This document shows positions 7,449 through 16,012 of a DNA stretch of 19,017 nucleotides, in pieces; position 1 is the stretch's first letter; every line of letters begins with the position of its first letter. A program made the translations under genes and the position numbers. The notes beneath the pieces are model-generated. The model was not told the DNA's origin. It did not search any database and saw nothing but the letters and a program-made list of their open reading frames with translations. This stretch comes from Amoebophrya sp. AT5.2 (taxonomy: Eukaryota; Sar; Dinophyceae; Syndiniales; Amoebophryaceae). Location of the stretch: the NCBI GenBank assembly GCA_005223375.1, contig RXOD01004702.1, positions 1-19,017 on the forward strand, read 5' to 3'.

Positions 7449-8619
7449 AATACACGAGCCGCGGGCTGTGAGCCAGAAGCTAGACGATCAAGCAGTTACT
7501 TAGAGTAAGAATAAGATGCTACGCCACTAAAGACTACTCTCATCATATACAGCATTTAATGGCTACTGCCTGACAATGAATGAGACGCAATCCACTTGCA
7601 CTCGACGGAAAGACGATCCCCGGCCACGCGCCCGGCGGCGCAGAGATTTTTTTTAAGACGGGGTCGTGGTGGCGAACACAAGGTGGAGGAATGAGTCCTC
7701 GCCGTGCCCTTCTCGTCGCTGACCGTAGCGAAAAGCATCATCTTGTTCCCTCTGAATAGTCGCCAACGTTTGAGGCGTGTGCCCCAAGCGCCCGCACAAA
7801 GTGACGCCCACGGGCACGGACGCACATTCCCTGCTAGCTTGCTTCTCATTTTTCTGTCGCAATAAACATGAATAAAAACCTTGCCTGCGGTAGCATGTGC
7901 CTACATGGCAGGCTCCTGCTTCGGGCTTTGTTTCTGTGCCTGTGCGTAAACAAATATATTTATCAGGTATAATACTTCAGGGCTACTGTAGTATTCTGAA
8001 CATTCTGCACCGTTTCGACGGTTCTCGATGCTAAGTGGTGCCGTGTCAGCGTAACTGTTGTCAATTCATTGGACCGACAGCTGAGTATCATCATTTTCAG
8101 TCGACTCGAGCGACATGGCGCTGTGTGTTGCAATCGTTTTGGACAAAAAAAACTTCCTGGATGGATGGAAAAAGATTCCTTGCTTCAATTACACGCGTCT
8201 TGCGCAATCTATTCGTCAAATTAATTGTCATTGTAAGGGAGGAGTAGATACTCACTTCGTGGAGATTTGAAATTCACATGATTAACCAAAAATGATGAAC
8301 GTGTTGAAGCACCTGGTTGATTTTGGAAACGGCGATGATGGTTGCTGCACCAATAAATCGACGCAAAGCGATTTACTTTATCTGGGATAGTATTTCCATG
8401 GTGAAATGTAGATGTACTTGAAAGACACTTGTGCCCCGTTGGCAGTGCGCTAGCGCTTTTTGTAGCAGATAGAAAGAATTCAGCCTGAAACATACTGCTG
8501 CAAGGACGCAAGACCAAACACGAAGCCTGCGACTTTTTCTGTCCGAAACTTCCAGTGGAACGAAGCCACGGATCTTCGACTGAGTACAACAGAAGGCATT
8601 GAACAAGGCAGTGGGGCGA
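7449..8619. other. Gap without a confident gene
   Basis: Minus frames at 7556-7849 (97 codons, basic C-terminus) and 7653-7862 (69 codons, ending VFATTTPS) overlap, both with GC-rich third positions. One of them may be real, but no start or splice evidence decides. A minus frame at 8221-8589 ends near a consensus GTGAGT donor (about 8257) but has AT-rich codons and no recognisable domain. An isolated CTACTGTAG, as in the 4.6-4.9 kb array, lies at 7983-7991. Confidence 0.4.
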
Positions 8620-9322
8620 TTACTTTTTGCTCTTGTTTTGTGCTCCTGGATAATCAACACCGAGGGCCTTCGCGATACCCTTTGAAAAGGCTGTGCCCTT
8701 CTCCATTAGCCTTGCTTCGGTCACGTCCTGCATGGCCGCGTCGCGCGACCACCGTCTCGTTTCCTCGCGGACGTTCTGCCCCGACCACTTTGTATGCGCC
8801 CTTACCTTTGATAGTTTGCCAAAAAGTTGAGAGACGAAAGTGCGCGGTAGGTGGGTAAGTAGCTAGCTGAAGCGTTCTACTGGAAATGAAAAAAAATAAA
8901 ACCTACTACAAGGTCAGCAAATACAAAAGCAAGAGCAACTTGATTAGTACCTCTCCCAGCCTTCTGAGCGCGAAGTTTAGCACCTCACCCGTAACATTCT
9001 CCAGGTCGAGGTCCGTTTCGCTTTTATTCGCCGTCTCGATTAAGTTCTCGACTCGGCTAACCTCGTCCCTCGCTCTCGGGCAAGAATCTTTCACGAACTT
9101 GAGCAGGGCAAACAACTTCTCGGCATAGGCTGGAGGGTCCGTGTCCGGGGCCATGCCGCTCTCGAAGTTTTCCTCCCACGTCCGTATCCGGGGGTCCGCG
9201 TTTTTCGCCCGCACCCACTGCTGCGTCACTCGCGCGGCTCGCGCGGACCCCGGTGTCGGAGTGGGAAGGCCGAAATCGACGCAACCAAACCCAGTGGTCT
9301 CCCGCAGACGATCTATGTCCAT
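8620..9322 (-). CDS. Hypothetical helical protein, at least two exons
   Basis: Exon 1 (8951-9322) encodes 124 residues. It has a Gly/Pro/Thr-rich start, a Trp-containing basic stretch (RVTQQWVRAKNADPRIRTW) and then a long amphipathic helical part (YAEKLFALLKFVKDSC to FALRRLGE). It ends GAG at GTACTA in phase 0. The last exon ends at TAA 8620-8622 and has no usable internal start. Its clear part encodes WSRDAAMQDVTEARLMEK and ends in a Lys-rich tail (NKSKK). Its 5' edge is unsure: acceptors at 8862 (CTAG) and 8805 (CAAAG) both keep phase 0, giving about 185-204 residues. A possible 30-base mini-intron (GTAAGG to GGGGCAG, 8776-8805) would also keep frame. TATAAATA at 9501-9508 supports an independent promoter. 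The frame is also open upstream of the ATG to 9411, so fusion to the gene at 9650 through a GTAAAC donor is the alternative. No family recognised. Confidence 0.58.
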
Positions 9323-9500
9323 CCCATGATAGGGCGATGGCGTACCACCCGAAGACCCGCCTTCAGATGCTCCTGTTAATTTGGGATACAGGTCATAGCA
9401 ATACCCGCTTTAGTGGTGCCGGATAATCCAAAGAGAAAGAGAGAGGGAGAGATATGGCGGATGCAAATGCATGATGTTGACGAAGACGAAGACTGAGTCG

Positions 9501-9508
9501 TATTTATA
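9501..9508 (-). promoter_or_regulatory. TATA box for the gene at 9322
   Basis: TATAAATA on the minus strand, between the stop of the gene at 9650 and the start at 9322. It would give a leader of roughly 150 bases, which contains a CT-rich tract (9423-9450). Confidence 0.45.
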
Positions 9509-9649
9509 ACTAGCTCCAACACTTAACAACTCCAAGCCCAGTACCCGTCCGCGTCGTCCAAAATCTAGCGAATTATCAAGGCGAAGGCGACGCAAGAAGC
9601 AGAGGTGACGCCACTTTTAGTAGAAAACGAAATGAAGAAGCAAAATAGT

Positions 9650-10093
9650 TTACAACAGCTCAAGTAAAAAAGTCCACCATCGTCCGGCAAAGTCATGAGC
9701 GTCAGTACCCCAGACTGCTCCGGCGAGCGGCGGCGAGCCAAACTGCTGCGGCTCGTGAGATTCAGCAGGAAGAGATGCTGTGGAATCGGAACCCCGGATG
9801 GCGAATCTCTTCGGACTCGGCACGATCCGTAGCGAGTGCGGCGACTCGCCGGACTCGTCGCTACGGCTCGGCTCAGTCCCACTTTCGCTCTCCTCCCTGA
9901 TCGGGGAAAGCTGTAAAGTGGCGCGCTGTGCACACTCTTCGACAGTAGAGAGGGGAACGCGTGTGCCGTGCTGTATGGAGGGCGGACACGACGATGCGCG
10001 GCGAGGAGTTACGAAATGCGTCTTCTGCATCTCGTGCCGGAGCCAGTTTGTACGGCGTTCAAGTTCATCGCCAGACTTTGAATGAATCATCAT
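9650..10093 (-). CDS. Hypothetical Ser/Glu-rich protein, 147 residues
   Basis: An ATG-to-TAA frame with coding-like composition. The N-terminus is basic and helical (DELERRTNWLRHEMQKTHF). The middle is acidic and Ser-rich (SPIREESESGTEPSRSDES), like a disordered phosphorylatable region. The C-terminus is hydrophobic and Trp-rich (FAGRWWTFLLELL). No signal peptide is visible and no family is recognised. The frame remains open upstream of the ATG to an ACTAG acceptor-like site at about 10118 behind a CT-rich tract, so an upstream exon may exist. The TAA overlaps a GTAAAC, which in principle could be a donor leading in frame into the next gene. Confidence 0.5.
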   Translation of the reverse strand: MMIHSKSGDELERRTNWLRHEMQKTHFVTPRRASSCPPSIQHGTRVPLSTVEECAQRATLQLSPIREESESGTEPSRSDESGESPHSLRIVPSPKRFAIRGSDSTASLPAESHEPQQFGSPPLAGAVWGTDAHDFAGRWWTFLLELL

Positions 10094-11439
10094 CCGAATG
10101 AACCGAAGATGAGATAGGGTCTAGTAAAGAAAGAATGAATATGTCGAAGCTTCCTTGGCTTTCGAGAATTTGATTCGGTTTAAAACTCTTGGTCACCTCA
10201 TGGTCATCAGGCAAAGGCAATGGCAAACACAGATACAAATCACTTACTTACTACGAAAGTACTGGGCTTCACAACAGATCCGCCGCTAAGTCTTATGAAT
10301 AAATCCGCTTTTGTCGTAGCTCGGCTTCGGTGTCTTCAAAGCCAGAGTGGGGGAAAAGGGATAATAATTCCTGTGAAAGAGGTTTGAGGCACGATGCGAA
10401 TTTGCGGGTGTGTACGCACAGGGCCGGATTTGGTGACGCTCACGAAGGAATAGGAAACAGAAACCACGACGGCCGTTAACATATCAGCACACTTCGCGCT
10501 CCCCAAGATCACACCACAAGCAACAAACACCGACGTGAGGAAATCTTCAAAGCAACAATCATCGCAGAGGCTCCCAGGCTGCAAGTGGCATGATCTAGTG
10601 TCGACAAACAATGATCTTTCGTAAGTCCTACCAAAAAAATTGCGAGGTGATCATACAAGCGGCAGAAAATTGCCTCAAGCCACGGCGTCAGCATCTTCAC
10701 AGTGTGACTGTTTGCACGAGAGTCTTCGGATACTTTTGTCGTGAAACACCAGGACCAGCAGTTCGTGTGCAACTTACTATACGGGCGACGATCGTGGCCT
10801 GGTGCGCTTATGCGTCCACAACCACAGCAGCACCGTTTTACGGGTTGTAGCCGATAGCCGTAGGTGGTATAAGTCATGCAGTCCGACGAGAGAATGGGAT
10901 AGATTCCCCCGTCTCTTCATCAGGTGATGGACATGGGTCTACATGTTTTGTTTTCCTCCCTTATGCCTGCGAAAGAGAAAACGTCGTCGCTATTTTAGTA
11001 ATCGAGAGAACGTCAACGTTGGCTCATGCCTACGCCTGCTACAGGCGACAAAAGCTGTGTCAAAACTCGCGTGAAACAAAGCACAACAGGGCGCATCGAA
11101 AAATGAAAGCAAAAATAGAAGAACGAGTACCCAGCGTGAACGAGCCCCCGTAGCCGTAGGAAGCCAAAACTTAAGATATGCAAGAACGCAGGTTAAGCTC
11201 CTGGTCCTACTGCATGTCGACGTGTCCTACTTGACGTTTTTGTTACTTGCGTTGCCAACCTCTAGCCGTTCGGTACAGCACTTAGACCTGCACGGTGGCC
11301 ACGAAGGTGAGACTCCGCTTCCGCAGGGTAGTTAAGTAGAAAGTAGGTGTACCGCAACCGCACGGGGATACGCAGGAGAATTACCCAGATTCGTTTTCAA
11401 ACGCAAAAAACGAGCTTGCCAGAATGAAAAACGTGAACC
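10094..11439. other. Gap without a confident gene
   Basis: About 1.3 kb with only weak frames. Minus 10336-10611 (91 codons, Cys and Val-rich) and minus 10509-10877 (122 codons, Cys-rich) overlap in different frames and have AT-leaning codons without splice support. From 10880 to 11440 I see no frame above about 50 codons and no repeat. Confidence 0.5.
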
Positions 11440-11706
11440 TCAACGAAGAATAGCCGACCTCCCCAACAACCGAAGTATCCACCATGGCGGGACCGCAACA
11501 AGAAAGATGAAAAGCGCTGACGCTATGATCGTGGTTGCCACGGAAGAGTGTTGGAACCGGAAGAAAAGACCGCAGCTCAAGTTCTTTTCAGCTGCGGTCA
11601 AACAGACGCAGATGGTCGCCCTCAATTCCCTGCGCAATATGACACGAATGGAAGCATACTCAGCGAACAGGCTTGGTGCGCGGCAGCGAAGATGCACGAG
11701 CAGCAC
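11440..11706 (-). CDS. Possible exon with one membrane segment (uncertain strand)
   Basis: The minus frame is open for 88 codons without a conventional ATG start. It holds a clear hydrophobic segment (TTIIASALFIFLVAV) followed by PPWWILRLLG and a stop, fitting the other C-terminally anchored proteins nearby. Two plus frames over the same bases are also open: 11507-11776, and 11548-11802 with the soluble-looking CGQTDADGRPQFPAQY. A good start context (CACCATGGCG) lies at 11482-11491 on the plus strand. I cannot decide between the strands, and at most one reading is likely to be real. An 8-base inverted repeat (CCGCAGCT and AGCTGCGG, 11570-11597) lies inside. Confidence 0.25.
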   Translation of the reverse strand: MLLVHLRCRAPSLFAEYASIRVILRRELRATICVCLTAAEKNLSCGLFFRFQHSSVATTIIASALFIFLVAVPPWWILRLLGRSAILR

Positions 11707-11879
11707 GGAGCATCGTCAACAAAAAAATACCATCTATTCAGTCTGCGGAGATCAAAAGAACAATGCCTGCCAGTAGACAATCGCAAGTCAGGAGGTGTAT
11801 GAACATATTTCTACGCGGTTCGTGAAGACCGTTGACGGTGGCCGCGGGGACGCGGACGCATCAACATCATGTCCATGTG

Positions 11880-12062
11880 CTAGGAAGTGGCGTTGCCTCT
11901 ATCCTCGCGGCCCCCGCGCGTGACTTCCTTGCTTGCGTAGTCCCTTTTGAAGCTTTTCATTTTCTTGCTCAATTCCTTGATCTTGTGCTGTCTCATGAAG
12001 TCCCTCAGCTCCTGTAGCTCCCCCGCGTCGATCTCGATGTTTGGAGGCGCAGGCGGTCGCAT
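11880..12062 (-). CDS. Small basic helical protein, 60 residues
   Basis: A complete ATG-to-TAG frame. It has a Pro-rich start (MRPPAPPNIEID), a charged amphipathic helix (GELQELRDFMRQHKIKELSK) and a basic tail. Third positions are GC-rich. No strong donor was found before the stop, so a single-exon gene is the simplest reading. A TTATATAT element about 84 bases upstream fits a promoter with a normal leader. After the TAG the frame continues Met/Arg-rich for 22 codons, probably not translated. No family recognised. Confidence 0.5.
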   Translation of the reverse strand: MRPPAPPNIEIDAGELQELRDFMRQHKIKELSKKMKSFKRDYASKEVTRGGREDRGNATS

Positions 12063-12145
12063 TTCATAAAAGGCCGAAAAAATTCAAGGATCGGGTAAAT
12101 TATACGGGAGAAGGAAAACTTATGCTCCGGGTATAAGCCTCTACC

Positions 12146-12153
12146 ATATATAA
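12146..12153 (-). promoter_or_regulatory. TATA box for the gene at 12062
   Basis: TTATATAT on the minus strand, inside CCAATTATATATGG, about 84 bases before the ATG. Confidence 0.4.
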
Positions 12154-12648
12154 TTGGACTTTGCGTTCCTACACCACTCTAAAATATCTTCACGATTGCC
12201 GTAGGAACAGTCGGGAGGTCGCAACGCGTGCATGGATGATCATCAGTACTTTGCGGATCATCAGAAAAACAAATCGCATATCCGATACGAGTACGCCCGG
12301 CCTGCCCGGTGAGTTAGCTCTGGCGAAGAAGCTATTTCCGCGCAAAGAATGTTTCTGCGAGCGCTACGCACCGAGCCCCTTCGGCAAACGTGGACAACAA
12401 AATACAGGCGCCAACCCCTTGCGGGCCGCAACATCACACACTGGAAAGACAAAAACGAATGGCGCGGGGAAACTTCGACTAACAGTCGCGAGTCCCGTCC
12501 TACACCGATAGATAGGTATATCTATATCCGGTGTTTCTCGACCACAGATTCGAACCCGCAGAATCCCGAACGAGTGCCAGACCTAGAACGAGAACTAGAA
12601 CGACCGCGAACCCTACAAGACGACAGCCGATCCTTAGTCTTTCGTTGG

Positions 12649-13113
12649 TTAAATCCCGGCGAAAGCGATCGCGAGCACGACGACGAGAATCGCGACCACC
12701 GTCCCGTAGCACGCCCGACCATGACCGGCAGACCGTCGTCCATCGTCGTTCATCACGGCTCCCGATTTATCCTTGTCCCCGGCTTCTGTTGCTCCTTGGC
12801 GAGTGTTTGTCGCACCACCCCGGACGGCGGTGGGGTTGGCATTGAGCTCGAGCGCGGTCACAATTTTGCCTAGTTCGGCGACGACGGCTGATGTTTTGCA
12901 ACTTTGTGTGCCGTGCGGTTGGCATCAGATGATTTATCGACGTATGAAAGAGTAAGACGAGCATCATCTGTAAATTAAATATGAAATTCATATCATTGCA
13001 GGTCCTGATAGGTCTACAAAACTTCCGCTACTCCTTCTCACTCGCGTGGAATGTTTCAGGGAAAGCTGTCGAGTTCGACTTCGATCAGGCGAGGCTAAGC
13101 GGCTGAGGATCAT
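12649..13113 (-). CDS. C-terminally anchored small membrane protein, exons partly resolved
   Basis: The safest part is the last exon (12649 to about 12880). One frame reads a helical stretch (VVAELGKIVTALELNANP), then a Gly/Asp/Lys-rich linker. It then has a single membrane helix (TVVAILVVVLAIAFAGI) ending directly at TAA, as in a tail-anchored protein. Upstream, a candidate first exon (13042-13113, 24 codons from ATG) ends at a GTGAGA donor in phase 0. A good acceptor TTTACAG lies at 12968-12974, followed by a coding-looking frame (DARLTLSYVDKSSDANRTA). These pieces do not all join in one frame by eye, so the middle exon boundaries are unknown. No family recognised. The plus strand over the last exon (12349-12873) is also open but Arg-rich and less plausible. 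Confidence 0.4.
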
Positions 13114-13273
13114 TTATATTTAACGACAAGCACTATTTCATTTTCCTGAGCTGATCCTGATTCCCAGCGAAAGCGGACCAGCACGAGCAGCCGCGTCTCA
13201 CTCTCATTGCGGTTAACACGCCGAAGTTAGAACTCACTACCTAATCACAGGACGTCCTAGACCCAAGAGTCAA

Positions 13274-13281
13274 TATTTATA
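13274..13281. promoter_or_regulatory. TATA element usable in both directions
   Basis: TATTTATA on plus and TATAAATA on minus. It lies 83 bases upstream of the plus-strand ATG at 13364 and about 160 bases upstream of the minus-strand ATG at 13113, so it could serve a divergent pair. Confidence 0.4.
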
Positions 13282-13363
13282 AGCAAAGTACATGTGCTTG
13301 TGCTGATAGATACAGGAAAACCACATAGAAACACAATTCCTGTCTAAGTAATATATTCTTACC

Positions 13364-13870
13364 ATGAGCTGCGGTCGTCTCCGCGTCTGTGCCACCTTCA
13401 GCTTCGTGGCCCTTCAGTTTCTGGACCTCACTTTCGCACTACTCTTACAAAGTGAGTAAGAGAAAAAAAAGCGTTTCCTTTCGTTTAGGTTTAGCTTCAC
13501 ATAAAGACGAGCAACAGGAAGAGAGAACATCAGTACGAGCAAGAGAGAGGAAGAACATCAGTACGAGCAAAAGAGAGAGGTGAGAGAGAGAGAATCATTT
13601 TCTGCAACGCATACTACTTCTCGCGGCTGCTCTAACTATCACAGCTGATGCTGCCAGCGGGTGACCTCGACCAGATCTGGACAATCCTGCACCTACGAAA
13701 GTCGATCGCAGAACTGCCTAAAGAATACTGCGACCCAAGCGTAAATGAATCCAGAGTTTGCGCTTCGCTTCCCTATCGTCCAGATCGCGGGTCTCGGGGT
13801 GCCACGGTCTCACGTTTGTCTGGATTGATGCGACAGCGCATTCTTCCACCCTGCTTTTTTTTTCCCTAAT
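13364..13870 (+). CDS. Possible secreted protein, multi-exon, plus strand
   Basis: Exon 1 (13364-13451) encodes a signal-like sequence (CATFSFVALQFLDLTFALLL) and ends at a consensus GTGAGT donor in phase 1. A 37-base intron with a pyrimidine tract leads to exon 2 (from 13489, after TTTAG), in frame, which is basic and repetitive (HKDEQQEERTSVRARERK). It may end at GTACGA (13533) or GTGAGA (13580). Exon 3 starts after CTAACTATCACAG at 13645 and encodes LPAGDLDQIWTILHLRKSIA. Only the GTACGA donor keeps phase. Beyond about 13740 a GTAAAT donor and several competing frames prevent a model. One frame is open from 13824 to 14159 but overlaps the end of the minus gene at 14103. No family recognised. 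Confidence 0.38.
13517..13590 (+). repeat. Short tandem duplication in an AG-rich tract
   Basis: GAACATCAGTACGAGCA occurs twice, about 27 bases apart, inside an AGAG-rich stretch. Each copy contains the same potential GTACGA donor, so the duplication makes the exon 2 boundary of the plus-strand candidate ambiguous. Confidence 0.75.
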
Positions 13871-14102
13871 TTCCAACTCTATCTTCAATTCTGCGATGGT
13901 TCCTCAAGAGGTCTAGAAACAACCTTCTCCCACACTCAAAGTCGGGCGCTCGCACTTCTGCCAGCCATCAAGACTTCGTGGAACGCAACCACGCACCCAT
14001 TACTTGGAAATCCAGCGCCTGACCCTTGTAAACGCTACGCAGCGCACGAATTCATTGAAACCCACACTCGCACAGGCAGAGCTTTATGTCTTACAGACGG
14101 AC

Positions 14103-14628
14103 TCAAATCGGAGCCCGCAGTCGTGTGTTTCGCGACAGCCTTGGGCCTATGTGAATGACTCGAACAAGCGCGCCTCTTTTCAAAGCCGTGCCTACAACCA
14201 CCGAGCCTTCGAACCTTTTGACCCCTGTTCCTGTGCCAGTTGTGCCACGGTTTGAGTATTTCTCTACTAAGTATAGAGTTAGTACAAGTACGACGACAAT
14301 AGCAGAAGTGCGAACGCGGACGCGGAGGCCCTGATATCCCTGTCCGTTCATAGTCCACCTCCACACTTTGAAACTTGCGCTCTAGCTCCGTGAGTGATTC
14401 CTCGAGCTTCTTCAGCTGCTCGGCGCTGTCAGCGTGGTGGTGTTCGAATTGCTTGAGCTCCTCCAGCATGTGCTCCCAGAGTCTATCGGCGGACCTCTGC
14501 ACCTCTTCGTGGGTCACGGGGATGGCGCTACCGCCCGCGGACGGACCAGAAGGAGTAGGAGAAGCGTCCCCCGTATTAACGTCCGACCCCGCGGCCTCCG
14601 GCTGTGGCGCCGGCATGCGCGTGGGCAT
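14103..14628 (-). CDS. Coiled-coil plus single-membrane-helix protein with a putative 28-base intron
   Basis: Exon 1 (14359-14628, 90 codons) has a Pro/Ala/Ser-rich head and then a long amphipathic helix (LWEHMLEELKQFEHHHADS and AEQLKKLEESLTELERKFQ). Its frame runs on into a Cys/Arg-rich stretch that looks non-coding. If the bases 14331-14358 are removed as a GTGGAC-to-ATATCAG intron, the coil continues in phase 0 into exon 2 (14103-14330). Exon 2 encodes a membrane helix (TSAIVVVLVLTLYLVEKY) and a basic 50-residue tail ending in TGA. The product is 165 residues. The layout (coil, helix, tail) recalls single-pass tethering proteins, but no SNARE-type signature is clear and the tail is long. 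TATAAA lies 68 bases upstream. A sequencing indel instead of an intron would explain the same pattern. Confidence 0.58.
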
Positions 14629-14695
14629 GGTTCAGGTGGAGCAGGTTCTACTATTTTACAGACTTGCTTCTGTACATGTGTGCAATTAACCTACC

Positions 14696-14701
14696 TTTAT
14701 A
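14696..14701 (-). promoter_or_regulatory. TATA box for the gene at 14628
   Basis: TATAAA on the minus strand, 68 bases before the ATG. Confidence 0.45.
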
Positions 14702-14762
14702 TGAAAATGAAATCACATTCACAAATTATATGCTTAACACTGCCACGGCGCTCATTATCGTG

Positions 14763-14808
14763 AGGGAGGGGGGGGGTAGGGTCTCGCCGGAACGCCCGCC
14801 CCCCCCCC
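14763..14808. repeat. Opposed G and C homopolymer tracts
   Basis: The plus strand has GGG, a run of nine G and another GGG between 14764 and 14781. A run of ten C follows at 14799-14808. The two can pair into a hairpin with a loop of about 22 bases, and each strand has quadruplex potential. The block lies upstream of the minus TATA at 14696 and just before the plus TATA at 14832. Confidence 0.75.
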
Positions 14809-14831
14809 TTGCGAAAGGTTGGCCAAGCTCT

Positions 14832-14839
14832 TATAAATA
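14832..14839 (+). promoter_or_regulatory. TATA box, plus strand
   Basis: TATAAATA on the plus strand. The first ATGs downstream (14879 and later) open only very short frames of up to about 23 codons, so the transcript it might drive is either non-coding or spliced towards the ORF at 15268. Confidence 0.35.
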
Positions 14840-15062
14840 TACACACTCGCACCACTCTCACGGTCACGCACCTAATCAATGTTGCAACATATACTCTGCT
14901 GCAGCAACACTTTTATATGTCAAATCATGATAACAGTAATTATTTAAACACGTGCAAAGCCCTCTCTTCTCATTCCGTCCAGAACAGATCGATCCACCAG
15001 AAGCAGCTGCGAGCGTGCGGGCCGTTTGTTTTTCATGATTGTCATCAATCCGATTCATTGGT

Positions 15063-15342
15063 AGCGCCGCGCGCTAGCAAAAGCCGCAACGGGTCCTACC
15101 CGCTGCGACGTAGTCTTTGGGCGGTCAGAGATGGATCGCGGCCGCCTGTCCACCAGGGGGAAATTGTTACACTTAAGCTCTTCAGAAGCTGTTATCTGAG
15201 TAAATTCCGCCTGCGGGCCGATAAATCGGCACGCGAGCGAAAGTCTATCTCGATAGCTATAATATAGCGAGCCGCGTGCGCGAGCGCGACTAAAGCTGGA
15301 CAGTCAGCGTGCTCAGTGATTCCAACCGAGGCAGGAGCCTCG
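15063..15342 (+). other. Run of short hairpins, possible structured RNA
   Basis: Six small stem-loops occur in 280 bases. AGCGC/GCGCT is at 15063-15075. CGCAaCGGGT/ACCCGcTGCG, with one mismatch, is at 15085-15107. GCCGAT/ATCGGC is at 15217-15230. CTATC/GATAG is at 15245-15256. CTATA/TATAG is at 15257-15267. CGAGGC/GCCTCG is at 15327-15342. No tRNA or rRNA signature was found. The last overlaps the start of the ORF at 15268. Only the hairpins are observed; an RNA role is inference. Confidence 0.35.
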
Positions 15343-15624
15343 AAGGGTGGAGAAACGGCGGCAGGAGCCAAGCAAAGTCCTCGCGTCTATCGCTCCATAC
15401 GAGTGTCGAGGGCGACGGCCCTTCCAGTCGGCTGCCAGAAGGTGGTCGGAGAGGTGGTCCTAGGAACGCCTGAGGACTTGGCGCAACGGCACGCAAGAGA
15501 TGACGACTGCGCCAACGAGTGGCAGCCGGACGTGGCCAACAGGGAGCACGTCGCGCGTGTGATGCGTGGAGCCGGCCGTCAGACATCACCGTCCCGACCC
15601 CGAGCTAGCGAGAGGAGGGCATGA
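15268..15624 (+). CDS. Hypothetical ORF without an initiation codon
   Basis: 118 sense codons are open from a TAG to TGA, with about 70% G or C at third positions and a balanced composition including LPVGCQKVVGEVVLGTPEDL and DDDCANEWQPDVANREHV. The first in-frame ATG is near the end, so it must be a spliced exon, a decayed gene or a chance frame. The opposite strand (15290-15589) is also open but Arg/Pro/Leu-rich. I considered a transposon remnant but see no reverse transcriptase or transposase motif. The plus TATA box at 14832 is a possible promoter. Confidence 0.35.
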   Translation, partial: RAACASATKAGQSACSVIPTEAGASKGGETAAGAKQSPRVYRSIRVSRATALPVGCQKVVGEVVLGTPEDLAQRHARDDDCANEWQPDVANREHVARVMRGAGRQTSPSRPRASERRA

Positions 15625-15681
15625 GGGGCCTAAGTCTCATCCACTTCTCTGCTATGTGGAAATTGAACCGAGCGCAGCGCC

Positions 15682-15760
15682 AAAAAGCCTATACATAGAA
15701 AAGCACGATTTTGGCATCCGCCGCAGCGGCCCCGTACGAGAATAAAAAACCTATACATAG
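15682..15760. repeat. 17-base direct repeat, 62 bases apart
   Basis: AAAAAGCCTATACATAG at 15682-15698 and AAAAAACCTATACATAG at 15744-15760 differ at one position. No gene was seen in 15625-16012. An AATAAA lies at 15741-15746 on the plus strand. Confidence 0.75.
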
Positions 15761-16012
15761 TGTAGAAACTCCCTGCCCGTGATCTATTTCTGACGATTTT
15801 AATCTTGCGGCAGTAAACGCCTATGATTGTCCCTGCTTTCTTGTCCTTCCTCCATTGCGTGCAAGTTGTTGGATTGTCAGTGGCATAGCATGCAGGTCTG
15901 TCCTGTGCCTTTGTATTCTATTCTTGGAACTTCGTTCATTCGAGAGAACACCTATATTACAGTTACACGCTGATAAGCTATAAACCGCTCTCACTCCCTC
16001 TCCCCCACATTC

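Noticed and set aside
8221..8589. 122-codon minus frame ending near a GTGAGT donor
   Set aside because: Codons are AT-rich unlike neighbouring exons, there is no start, promoter or acceptor, and it lies directly behind the stop of the 8620 gene.
7052..12062. Reassigned UAG codon in this organism
   Set aside because: Codon bias drops right after TAG in the 16013 gene and only one locus shows a coding-like continuation, so normal stops are more likely.
12540..12560. tRNA-like GGGTTCGAATC on the minus strand
   Set aside because: The flanking bases do not form the five-base-pair T stem and no anticodon or D arm is present.
13820..14160. Pectin-acetylesterase or Notum-like motif (LYLQFCDGSS) in a plus frame
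   Set aside because: Only one short motif resembles the family, an upstream TGA interrupts the frame, there is no GxSAGG nucleophile motif, and the region overlaps a better minus gene.
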